From contig BLLK01000023.1 of the NCBI GenBank assembly GCA_021927905.1, positions 372,001-436,000 of the forward strand: 64,000 nucleotides of DNA, given 5' to 3'. A model generated the notes under the pieces. The model was not told the origin of the DNA and made no database searches. It was given only the letters and a program-made list of their open reading frames with translations. Position 1 is the stretch's first letter. Every line of letters starts with the position of its first letter. This DNA comes from Chaetoceros tenuissimus. Its lineage: Eukaryota; Bacillariophyta; Thalassiosirophyceae; Chaetocerotales; Chaetocerotaceae. Made by a program: the position numbers and the translations under genes. Positions 32,835-41,745 of this stretch are shown here, one piece after another.

Positions 32835-33977
32835 CTAAGATGTCTTTCTCAATCGTATCGGTAATCGACAATGATATATCTTGAAGAAATAATTATTTAG
32901 TAATATGCACTGCTTCATGTTATAATGTATTTGCTCTGTAAAGAGGTATGATTGCGAACATGTTCCACATAGCTGTTTCCCATTTACAAATGACATTTTA
33001 CTATGACCTGGAATCATACGGTTCTTACACCCTCGATGATCGCATCCTGTGGTAATCATTGACCCTTGAGGGATGAATTCTTCAAGACATGGAGTTGCAC
33101 AGAATCCATTCGTAGCACGAAATCTTCGCACATTGTTTTCCACTCCACAACATTTTGCACAAGATCTCCAATCTCCTTCATGACCTTCCTGCATATGATG
33201 AGCACATGCAGTATACGTCAAATGAGACCGCTCACAAAAATCACGAGAGTATGAAAACTGTTGGTATTCATGTGAATTATCACATATAGGCAAGTTGCAG
33301 CACTCGGTATATGTAATATCTACCTCCTTCGAACTCGAATGACATACAAAGCATTTTATCTGCTTTTTATCTCCTTGCCCTTCGATTGGAAAACACAGCA
33401 ATGGATATTTTTCAAGTTCTCTCAAAGGATTAAAAGGCCGAGGCTGCAAATCATGAACTTTCCGTAATGCCTTACAGTCAAGTTTATGCCGATTCCAGTC
33501 TTGTGTTTGATGATTTTTCCCACAGTAATACGCACATCCACAACTCGAACATGATTTGACATCATCGCCTCGTTTCAAACATCCAGAGACTTCACATCGC
33601 ATCGGGATCCAAATAGCTCCTATTTTCTTTGCCAATCGTTGCGCATGGCGTTCTTTCCGAACAGTAGGTCGTTGTTGAGAATTAGATTGGTAATTCAAAA
33701 TAGATTCTTCTTGTATAAATTCCTGTGGATTGCCTGGTCCATAGCCAAGCTTCCACCTTGCATACTTGGATGGTACATTGCAGTTGGGCGATGATCCATC
33801 GTCTGGCCTGCGGCGTGCACTCATTTCATCATAAAGGGCAAGTAACTCGTCTAGTTTCTTTCTGCCTCGAGCTGTTTTAGCTGCTTCTGTTGGAGTTTGG
33901 TTGTCGAGCGCTGGAATAGTTTCTTGGAACCAACTGTTCCACATTTGACTTTGAATTGCCAAGAAGAATGGATCCAT
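32835..33977 (-). CDS. MYND zinc-finger protein with extra Cys/His-rich region
   Basis: One coding exon, 380 residues from the ATG at 33977. The N-terminal part TPTEAAKTARGRKKLDELLALYD with ARWKLGYGPGNPQEF is a motif found beside MYND fingers in algal proteins. The MYND finger follows (CEVSGC, CSSC, YYCGKNHQTQDWNRHKLDC), with a His in the usual sixth-Cys place. A second, longer Cys/His-rich region (CFVCHSS, CCNLPICDNSHEY, CAKCCGV, CDHRGCKNR, LCGTC) probably binds more zinc. It is unrelated in detail to the clustered MYND genes. A GTAAGT..CAG pair at about 34087-34011 suggests an intron in the 5' UTR; it does not join in frame to an upstream ATG. Confidence 0.75.
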   Translation of the reverse strand: MDPFFLAIQSQMWNSWFQETIPALDNQTPTEAAKTARGRKKLDELLALYDEMSARRRPDDGSSPNCNVPSKYARWKLGYGPGNPQEFIQEESILNYQSNSQQRPTVRKERHAQRLAKKIGAIWIPMRCEVSGCLKRGDDVKSCSSCGCAYYCGKNHQTQDWNRHKLDCKALRKVHDLQPRPFNPLRELEKYPLLCFPIEGQGDKKQIKCFVCHSSSKEVDITYTECCNLPICDNSHEYQQFSYSRDFCERSHLTYTACAHHMQEGHEGDWRSCAKCCGVENNVRRFRATNGFCATPCLEEFIPQGSMITTGCDHRGCKNRMIPGHSKMSFVNGKQLCGTCSQSYLFTEQIHYNMKQCILLNNYFFKIYHCRLPIRLRKTS

Positions 33978-34528
33978 GTTATAGTAGAGACTTTTATCTG
34001 TTCGCTGCAAGTATGAATAAACTTATCTGATGAGTAGTATCTCATTCCAAGCGATCACTTGCTCATTCCCTGTGAATAGTAATACTTACGAAGAAGTACC
34101 ATAGTTGCTTAAAACTAAAAATGAAAGTGTCAACGAACCGAACACCCTCATCTTTTGCGGTAGCTAGACGGCTAGCTAAGATCGAAAATATATCTTCATT
34201 ATATGCTTAAATTATTCAATGTCTGTATGCTTTTTCTGGTAAAGCGATACTTCTTTGCATTCATACATGGGATATATGAATATGGTTTAATCATTTCTGG
34301 CTTTATGTATGTTATTTTGCAGAAGAACTGAATCTAAAATACAATGACGAGAGGGACATGGAAGACATTTTGACACCAGCATAGGCATTCTTCACTCTTC
34401 TTTACTCCGTCCATTATTTGTCCATTCACCACTCAAAATACTCAAAACTATAGCTACGAACATATTTTTTTCTTTTGGTCCTTTTAGTATGCAGTCAGCC
34501 TTTGCAACCTGTATGTAATGCCGAACTA
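33978..34528. other. Divergent promoter region with probable 5'-UTR intron
   Basis: Between the MYND gene (minus) and the monooxygenase (plus). It contains the likely 5'-UTR intron of the MYND gene. No other gene is recognised. Confidence 0.45.
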
Positions 34529-36136
34529 ATGACAAACAGTATTATTAAAAAGAAAGTCGCTGTTATTGGCGGTGGAGTAAGTGGGATTGTAGCAGCTAAA
34601 GTATTTAAAAGCCAAGGTCATGATGTGATTGGCTTTGAGCGTTCCAACAGTTTTGGAGGCGTATGGGATCCAAAAAGATCATATCCAGGAGTCCAAACCC
34701 AGTCTTCCAAAGATTTGTATAGATTCACAGATATGCCTATGCCTGAATCATATCCTGAGTGGCCAGAAGGTGATCAAGTGCTAAAATACTTGAATGGCTA
34801 CGCTAGAAAACACGATCTATTTGGTACCTTCCACTTTAATACGTCTGTCATTGAGATGCTTGAGAAAAAGGATAATGAAGCTGGATGGATTTTGAAGCTT
34901 AAACCTGAAGATGGAAAAGAGTACAGCCAAGATTTTGATTTCGTCGTTGTATGTTCAGGAATGTTTACAGACCCGAATAAAATTGTTCATCCAAACCAAG
35001 AAATTTTTACTGAGAGCGGGGGTTGTGTACTTCATTCCTCAGAATACAAACACATTGCAAATGACATGAAAGATAGAGATGTAGTTGTGATTGGTGGATC
35101 TAAAAGTGCAACGGATATTGCTGTCCATGCAGCTCGAAATGGTGCAAAAAGTGTCGTTCTCTTGCATAGAAGAAACGTTTGGCGCATTCCCTATTTTATT
35201 GCTGGGATCAATTTTAAGCACCTACTTTATATGCGCGCCCAGGAGCTGCAATTCAACGACTGGGCAAGATCTGGTATTTGGAATGACCCGCGAGAGGAAA
35301 TGACAAATGTTGTTTCGCAGCTTTGGTATTATGTCAAACTAATTGCGACAATGCTCTGTCGCTTTTTCGTATGGGCTAACTTTCGTGCTCTAGAAACCCT
35401 TCTTTCTTTCCAACTTGGACTAAAGAAATGGAACATGATGCCCTCGGAAAGAATCGAAGACACAGTTTCTTGTGAGCTCCCAATTGCTACAGAAGGATTG
35501 TTTGAGTGCTTCCAAAATGGCACCATCAGACCAATCCATTCTACCGTAGACAAGTATATCGAGAGCAATGACGGAGCTAACAAAGACGAAACCACTAGTC
35601 TCATAACCGGGAAGAAAATTCCAATGAGTCTTCGTCTTGAGAATGGTCAGGAACTTACAGCGGACACAGTCATTCATGCAACTGGGTGGAAGATGAACCA
35701 CTCCTTCCTTCCACCGGCACTGCAAGAAAAACTTGTAGATGAAAAAGACGGCCAATTCCGTCTCTATCGTTGGGCTGTCAATCCTCATTTGCCCAACATT
35801 GGCTTTGTAGGACTCAATTCATCCTTTTGCTCTGTTCTTAGCTCTGAAATGATTGCCAACTGGCTAGTAAGATACGTAGATGGCGTGTTGACCGAAACCC
35901 CTTCCATTGAGAGTATGGATAATCATATTCAGAGCATGTTGGAATGGAAAAGAAAGGAACGCCCAGCAGCCAAGGTCTACAGAGGAAACTGCATTGCTCC
36001 CTTTCACTACTTGCATTTTGATGAGATTCTCAGGGATATTGGTGCTGTAGAAAAGGTGACTGGAATGTTTACCTATCCTGACGCAGATAAATATGGAAGA
36101 TGCCTTGAGAGTGCACCTCAGTATTTTGTTGAATGA
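34529..36136 (+). CDS. Flavin-containing monooxygenase-like protein
   Basis: Intronless, 535 residues from the ATG at 34529; the frame reaches 34475 only without ATG. FAD-binding Rossmann motif VAVIGGGVSGIVAAKVF lies at about residues 9-25, with the FMO-like GVWDP turn after it. The NADPH site VVVIGGSKSATDIAVHAA follows in the middle, preceded by the segment VLHSSEYKH that stands for the FMO motif FxGxxxHxxxY. The C-terminal part has ADTVIHATGW, common in FMO and BVMO proteins. It oxygenates soft nucleophiles or ketones; substrate is unknown. A hydrophobic helix at about 265-285 (LWYYVKLIATMLCRFFVW) could attach it to the ER. Confidence 0.85.
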   Translation: MTNSIIKKKVAVIGGGVSGIVAAKVFKSQGHDVIGFERSNSFGGVWDPKRSYPGVQTQSSKDLYRFTDMPMPESYPEWPEGDQVLKYLNGYARKHDLFGTFHFNTSVIEMLEKKDNEAGWILKLKPEDGKEYSQDFDFVVVCSGMFTDPNKIVHPNQEIFTESGGCVLHSSEYKHIANDMKDRDVVVIGGSKSATDIAVHAARNGAKSVVLLHRRNVWRIPYFIAGINFKHLLYMRAQELQFNDWARSGIWNDPREEMTNVVSQLWYYVKLIATMLCRFFVWANFRALETLLSFQLGLKKWNMMPSERIEDTVSCELPIATEGLFECFQNGTIRPIHSTVDKYIESNDGANKDETTSLITGKKIPMSLRLENGQELTADTVIHATGWKMNHSFLPPALQEKLVDEKDGQFRLYRWAVNPHLPNIGFVGLNSSFCSVLSSEMIANWLVRYVDGVLTETPSIESMDNHIQSMLEWKRKERPAAKVYRGNCIAPFHYLHFDEILRDIGAVEKVTGMFTYPDADKYGRCLESAPQYFVE

Positions 36137-36375
36137 AGTTATTTCCACATGGTACACACGAAATGTTTATTAGAATCATTGAAGGCCCTTAGCACGTAAT
36201 GTTTAATTTCCTAAAGTATTACGTACTATCTATGATTTTTTTTTATTTTTCTAGAATATTTTTTTTCTTCATGACAGTAATTGATATAGCCATAACACTT
36301 GATCCAACAAGAACTGCCAAAGCATTCACCACTTCGATATGTAATATACGTGATACGACATATTTCCTTTGGCAT

Positions 36376-36813
36376 CTACTTTGCCAATTGCTGTTGCATA
36401 TCCTTGATTCCATCAATCAAATGATCAATTCTATACCTCTGTTTCATATTTATCTTTTTCAAATTCTCATTTTCTTCCTTCAAAGCCTCCAATTCTTTAC
36501 TCGATGCACCTGAATCTTTGGAAGAAACCATTGCTTCACGGATAGAACGTAGAGTCGTCAACATTTCCATTTGTGCAGCTTGTACTGCTGCTTGATCTGC
36601 TTTGAATTGATCTTCGTTTGTGAGATTTGCAATCTTTTGTTCGAGTTCTTTCAAGTCCGCCTGTGGAAGGATGAAATGTTAGTGAAGCGATATCATATAT
36701 TTTGCAAAGAGACTGCTTTTCGTGTCTTCATTCTTTTTTGAGAGGTTATTGGAGTCTCGTACTATGTGATTGTGCCTCTTTTGCAATTCTTTCAGCCTGA
36801 ATTTTCTTACCAT
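36376..36813 (-). CDS. Small coiled-coil protein with a start-codon-only first exon
   Basis: I read two exons, 36813-36811 (ATG alone) and 36660-36376, joined across a 150-nt intron with donor GTAAGA and acceptor TTCCACAG. The product is 95 residues, MADLKELEQKIANLTNED and so on. The second exon has no ATG of its own near its start, so the tiny first exon is needed for a normal N-terminus. The sequence is mostly heptads (LEQKIANL.., LEALKEENENLKKIN, YRIDHLIDGIKDMQQQL) with a short break near SSKDSGASS. I do not recognise the family. It is convergent with the monooxygenase gene. Confidence 0.65.
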
Positions 36814-37155
36814 GTTACTTTAGATGATTTTAATGAATAGTATGTTATTGGTATAGATCTATAGGTCGAATAAAGAAGTTCTATTGAATAGTAATGAATG
36901 CATTAGAAATGAATTGCTTTTGTTCTCTGGTCTCTGGTCTCTTCGGCTATGAAAAGAAAGGAAGGGGAAGAAAAGAACAAATGTATTTTAATTTTTATTC
37001 TATAGCTTCTCATTCACCCCCTTTTTTAGTATCTTTTGACGATGATGTGTGAGAAAGAAAAGGATGTCACTGACTAATGCAACTGCTCGATCCAAAGCTT
37101 ACATTTCCATCCCTTATTAGAACAACATAAGAAAGCCAACACATCAACGAAAAAG
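36814..37155. other. Intergenic between divergent genes
   Basis: Promoter space for the coiled-coil gene and the pentapeptide gene. AT-rich, with a purine-rich tract at about 36950-36980. No gene is seen. Confidence 0.4.
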
Positions 37156-37940
37156 ATGAAGTACATCATCATATCTCTTCTAGCTCTAACAGGAGTCACA
37201 TCTGGATTCGTGCCACTCTCATCACCATCCACTACGACAAGAGCCAACACATGTCTTTCTGCAGAACGAAACATTGTATCGGAAGCATCATCTGCTCTTG
37301 CAACCTTGACACTATCCACCCTCTTACTTCTTAACCCACTTCCAAATGATATCGCACATGCAGCAGAAGGAGGAGCATCTAATACTGCAAATTCAAAAAT
37401 TACAACAGGAGGAGCGTCCACTCTACAATCGGGAAGAACCATTGCTATTACAAGAGGAGTCAACCTCGACCGAAGTGATTTCTCAAACCAGAATCTGAAG
37501 GGAGTCGCCTTTCAACAGTCTATTGTTCGTGATGCCAACTTTAAGGGAAGTAACTTGATGGGTGCGTCTTTTTTTGATGCCACCGTTGATGGAAGTGATT
37601 TCGAAGATGCGGACATGACTCAAGTCAATTTGGAAATGGCTCAGTTGAGTCGAGCGAATTTGAAGAATGCGGTCGTTAGAGAAATGTATGTAGGTGGTGC
37701 TACTATTTTTGATGGAATTAAAGATATTGAAAATACCGATTGGACTGGTAAGTTGATTGAAAGTTTCTATTTTTGAGAAATTTGACTTGAAGCTAGGGTA
37801 CTCATTTTTCTCTCTTTTTATTCATAGATACTTTCTTGTCCAAGTATCAAAAGAAGTTGTTGTGCAATCATCCAACTGCGAAAGGAACCAATCCAGTAAC
37901 AGGAGTAGACACTAGGGAATCTCTCATGTGTATTGACTAA
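37156..37940 (+). CDS. Thylakoid-lumen pentapeptide-repeat protein
   Basis: Two exons, 37156-37747 and 37828-37940; 234 residues. The N-terminus MKYIIISLLALTGVTSG^FVPLS is a signal peptide with a Phe at the cleavage site, the diatom plastid import form. A second hydrophobic stretch ending AHAAEGG is a thylakoid transfer signal. Mature protein: pentapeptide repeats (NLDRSDFSNQNLKGV, ANFKGSNLMGASFFD, DFEDADMTQVNLE, RANLKNA) forming a right-handed beta-helix. The C-terminal tail CNHPTAKGTNPVTGVDTRESLMC resembles the tail of plant lumenal TL15/TL17-type proteins, with two Cys that may form a disulfide. Function in the lumen is unknown. Confidence 0.88.
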
Positions 37941-38076
37941 GATTATTTAATGATAGAATCTTGAATATAATTAGTTATGTAATAATTTACATACATCTTG
38001 CCCGCATACGTATACTTTTCTTTCTTTTTGCCTTCATACACATACCCGCACAAACATGTACATATGGGCCCCAGTT

Positions 38077-39486
38077 TTATACTTCTGCCGGCTTGGAATC
38101 TTGAATCTTTTCATAGTAGAAACCTACCGCAATCATGAGATAAGTTGTAATGAGCATACTTCCTTCAAGCCAATTCGACTTCGAATTTGCAACTACAATG
38201 GAAACCACAATCACAGATAGAGTAAAGAGAATAATTTCAAAATGAGGAAAGTTGAAACTCATTGGCTTGTCCACCATCCATCCAATAATTACAGTCAAAG
38301 GTGCCACAAAGAGAGAAATTTGAACGGAACTTCCAACAGCTACCCCCATGGCAAGATCCATCTTATCCTTCATGGCAACTGTCACAGCAGTAGCATGTTC
38401 TACTGCATTTCCTACAATAGGAAGAATAATTAATCCAACAAAAGTACGAGATAATCCAGATTGAACACAGAATCCATCAATACTTTCTACGAGATAATCT
38501 GACAACTTGGCAATGATGGTCGTTACACCTACTAACCCAAAGCAAGCTGAAAAGAATGACATTTCCGTCTCTTCTTCCTCATCATCTTCAAACAAATCAA
38601 CATGGGTCTTGAGTTGAAATATCAAAAGCTGGATATACATGGAAATCAAAAAGATTGCTGCAGTTCTTGAGATACCAAGTGCGTCTTCATCTTCCAAGTC
38701 ATAATAATTTGCAAACGGAGTAGGAAGAACCAATGCAATAGAACTCAAACACAACATACCCATATTAGCCGTTGCAGTAATGGATTGAAAATGCTGTTCT
38801 TTGTACTTTAGTCCACCAAAGAAGAAACAGCATCCTAGTACAAGAAGTAAATTGGAGAAAATAGATCCAATCATGGAAGCTTGCACTACACGAATTTCAC
38901 CCGCCAACAAAGCTTGAATGGCAACCACGACTTCCACAGCGTTTCCAAATGTAGCATTGATGAGTCCTCCAATGGTCTGATTGGTATGAGCTGCTACTTC
39001 TTCGGTAAAAGCACCGAGTAAAGCAGCTAATGGGACCATAGCGGTAAAGTTCCATAAAAAGACACTGGAAGGAGACCATCCCTGACGTTGACTCCAGTAT
39101 GCTACTGGCATGGCCAACAAAAGGATATTGATGTAACTATCTCTTAGCATATCATACAGTGCAACAAAAAAGGGTTTCTGACCATCAGCGGATCGGATGC
39201 TTTCTTCAATGGTTCGTACAGATCCGATTCTGTCAATCTTTTTTCTACGTCTGAGATCTTTGCGGTTGCCGACTCCGATGCCCATGTAGGGAGTTGGTGA
39301 AGATGAAGTTGCTGTGAAGTAGTTTGAGTTGGCGGTGTTAGTACTGCTGAAGAGGTTATCATTGCTATTCCCTGGAGATCTCACATTGGTGGAGCCATAG
39401 TGATGAAATGGATCAGTTTCAGAATCAGACATTTGTTCGTGACTATCGTGGTAGACTAAGCTTTCCTTGGATGGTGAGTTTTGCAT
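38077..39486 (-). CDS. CAX-type Ca2+/H+ exchanger
   Basis: Intronless, 469 residues, ATG at 39486. A hydrophilic Ser/Asn-rich N-terminus of about 120 residues is followed by about 11 membrane segments. The two alpha repeats carry NATFGNAVEVVVAI and PIVGNAVEHATAVTVA, the cation-selectivity signatures of CAX antiporters, separated by an acidic loop (EDDEEEETEMS). These move Ca2+ or other divalent ions into vacuoles in exchange for protons. The N-terminal extension could be autoinhibitory, as in plant CAX. Confidence 0.93.
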   Translation of the reverse strand: MQNSPSKESLVYHDSHEQMSDSETDPFHHYGSTNVRSPGNSNDNLFSSTNTANSNYFTATSSSPTPYMGIGVGNRKDLRRRKKIDRIGSVRTIEESIRSADGQKPFFVALYDMLRDSYINILLLAMPVAYWSQRQGWSPSSVFLWNFTAMVPLAALLGAFTEEVAAHTNQTIGGLINATFGNAVEVVVAIQALLAGEIRVVQASMIGSIFSNLLLVLGCCFFFGGLKYKEQHFQSITATANMGMLCLSSIALVLPTPFANYYDLEDEDALGISRTAAIFLISMYIQLLIFQLKTHVDLFEDDEEEETEMSFFSACFGLVGVTTIIAKLSDYLVESIDGFCVQSGLSRTFVGLIILPIVGNAVEHATAVTVAMKDKMDLAMGVAVGSSVQISLFVAPLTVIIGWMVDKPMSFNFPHFEIILFTLSVIVVSIVVANSKSNWLEGSMLITTYLMIAVGFYYEKIQDSKPAEV

Positions 39487-40078
39487 TCCTGTATGGCAAT
39501 GACCTTACTTCTGCTCTTGCGATGGAATAAAAAGCCTTTCAGTAAATGATTGAATACTCTTCTAGGTCTATTGAATAGATATTCTTGTCAAGTAAAACAT
39601 TCCCTTATCATGAACAACATATCTTTTTCAGTCAGGGTTCGGCCTTTTTTTGGTGGATTGGAAATTGGAGGAAGATCGACATATCCTTCCTTTGAAATTT
39701 TGACACTGGCTAAAATCGTAGAAGAGGAAGAAATCGAGAAGGGTCACTCTTCTCTTCTGAAAAAAGAAAAATGGAATAAAATGAAATTGCAAGTTGAAAG
39801 TGAATGCATCAATTCCCTATTTACATAAAATAAATTTTATCTTCCAGATTAATAATAATATTTATAATTAGGAAGTAGCTTGGTAAATAATTATAATTGT
39901 GGGAGTAAAGAATGTACAATATGAATATCAGTTTTTCATTTACGTCATGGGGCTCTTTCGTTGTCAGTACTATACATAAGATTGTAAATGTAGCCTTGTA
40001 GAAATACATGGAGGTAGGGCATAAGGACCGTAGATATCTTGATATATTCTACCAATGGTGATACAAGTGAGGTTCTTC
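39487..40078. other. Intergenic, no supported gene
   Basis: CAX promoter side and HSF 3' flank. A 92-codon frame at 39550-39828 has no ATG at its start and no recognisable family, and I do not call it. Confidence 0.4.
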
Positions 40079-41023
40079 TCATTCGGAATGGGCAGACTTG
40101 GAGAATAAAAGTAAAAGATTGGCAGCATCATCGGTGGTTGGATAAGTAGATGATACCTCAGTCTTAGTTTCTTCCTCCGCTACATCCATGTCAGAAGAAA
40201 CATAAGATACAGCCTTGGCAGGAACAGCAGGTAGAGTAAAGTTTGTAGCTTCGGTGGTTGTACGACAATGTACAATGGATGGAATCGGAGGAGCATGAGA
40301 GAATGAAATCACCTCATGATCCTCATCATCGTCACTGCTACTTTCAGCTGCTTTCACAGCCATTTGACGAATTTGCTCTGCCTGAATAGCTCTTGTGCTC
40401 ACTCCGATATCTGCAACAGTATGAGTTGCTTCCTCTTTACGGAGTCTACGTCCTTCAGCGGTCTTGGCTGCCTCACAAGGTTCGACACGTCTCAATGAAA
40501 GCACGCTGGAGACATCACTGGAACCCATGTTGGCTAAATGTTGATTGACCCACAAAGCCGTGGTTGTAGATCCGGTAGTGGAGAAGGATCGGACATGTAC
40601 AAAGCCATAGTAGTTCAATTGTCTACGAAAGGTCTTGAAGTTCTTGGTATTGAAATACTTGGGAAGGATCTTTTGGGTAAATGCATCGGTGGAATGAAGG
40701 ACAAGAAGTCCTTTTCTCCATTCCACGATGCCTGAATCCTTCTCTGACTTGAGCATCTCATGTAGACGACGGACGAACTTGTTCAAACGATTAGATCCTG
40801 ATCGCTTGTATTTAGTTTTGCTTGGATCAAAGGTAGCTGTGGTCATAGGAGAGAGCTCGAGGGCAGGGACATCAGCGTGACTTGAGACTGTAGGAGTCGA
40901 AACAGCTGGGGTGGATAGAGCCATATACTCGTCGTCTCCACTCTCTTCATTGGGTGCTGTGATTCTGGTAGTCATGATAGTATCAGGTTGCCATGCTGAT
41001 GCAAAGTTTGTTGTGCTCTGCAT
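40079..41023 (-). CDS. Heat-shock-factor type transcription factor
   Basis: Intronless, 314 residues from the ATG at 41023. The HSF DNA-binding domain lies at about residues 78-163: NRLNKFVRRLHEML, GIVEWRKGLLVLHSTDAFTQKILPKYF and the recognition helix NFKTFRRQLNYYGF. The region after it lacks a clear leucine heptad, unlike animal HSF, and the C-terminus is acidic and Ser-rich. Diatoms have greatly expanded HSF families, so a specific heat-shock role is not implied. The wing differs from human HSF1 (ALWVNQHLA in place of the usual W-FxHxxF). Confidence 0.88.
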   Translation of the reverse strand: MQSTTNFASAWQPDTIMTTRITAPNEESGDDEYMALSTPAVSTPTVSSHADVPALELSPMTTATFDPSKTKYKRSGSNRLNKFVRRLHEMLKSEKDSGIVEWRKGLLVLHSTDAFTQKILPKYFNTKNFKTFRRQLNYYGFVHVRSFSTTGSTTTALWVNQHLANMGSSDVSSVLSLRRVEPCEAAKTAEGRRLRKEEATHTVADIGVSTRAIQAEQIRQMAVKAAESSSDDDEDHEVISFSHAPPIPSIVHCRTTTEATNFTLPAVPAKAVSYVSSDMDVAEEETKTEVSSTYPTTDDAANLLLLFSKSAHSE

Positions 41024-41745
41024 GTCGACTTTTGAGAACAGGATAGATTGGCACAAATGAGAATCATAACATGAGAGATGACATCAACGCTTCTTTCTCG
41101 ATACTCACCTGAATGATTGATGTAATTCAATGTGCCTGGAAGCATTTCTTCTTCTTTTGCTGATATACAATAAGGTAGAGGTAATAAGGCTATGATGAGT
41201 GTTTCAATAGATGGTTAGTTGTCTTGCTTAGGGAATTATATCTGTTGAACGAAGAAGCAAAAGACGATATCTTCTTCCTCTTTTGTGTTGATGGGCGAAA
41301 AAACTTGATGTGTCTTTCTCCTTTGCAAGCTGCTTTCCAGAATGACAGAGAGAACCAATCAAAACTTCAAGTGTCAGTTGTCAAATATACTACCAAAATA
41401 GCTTGAAATATCTTTTGGTGGGATGGGAGGATTTGAGGGTTATTGGTTGCTGATGAAAAGTGCTATTCACGTCAACTGAGAAGCAAGTAGTAAGGGAGGC
41501 ATTATAAATATCCTCTAATCAACCATAGGTAAACCCTACAAACGAAGGGGGAATTTCTTGATCCATAAAAAAGACATTTGACTCAAGTCCCGCAAGAGTT
41601 TTATCAAAACGAACAACACCCTTCGCCAAAACACATCCAACAAATTTCTTCTTCCATCACAAATTCAATTCCATATTATCATAAGCTATTGATACACTTG
41701 GGTGGAGAGGGTACTCTACTATATATATATTCATAAACAAGAAAG
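41024..41745. other. Intergenic between divergent HSF and FYVE-RING genes
   Basis: No supported gene. A TATATATATA stretch at about 41720 lies about 25 bases before the FYVE-RING start codon and may be its core promoter or 5' UTR. Confidence 0.45.

Noticed and set aside
34011-34200. Upstream coding exon with a signal-like peptide for the 32835-33977 MYND gene
   Set aside because: A GTAAGT donor and CAG acceptor exist, but the join does not keep frame with the MYND reading frame; a 5'-UTR intron fits better.
39550-39828. 92-codon open frame beside the CAX gene
   Set aside because: No ATG at the start and no family; looks like chance in AT-rich DNA.
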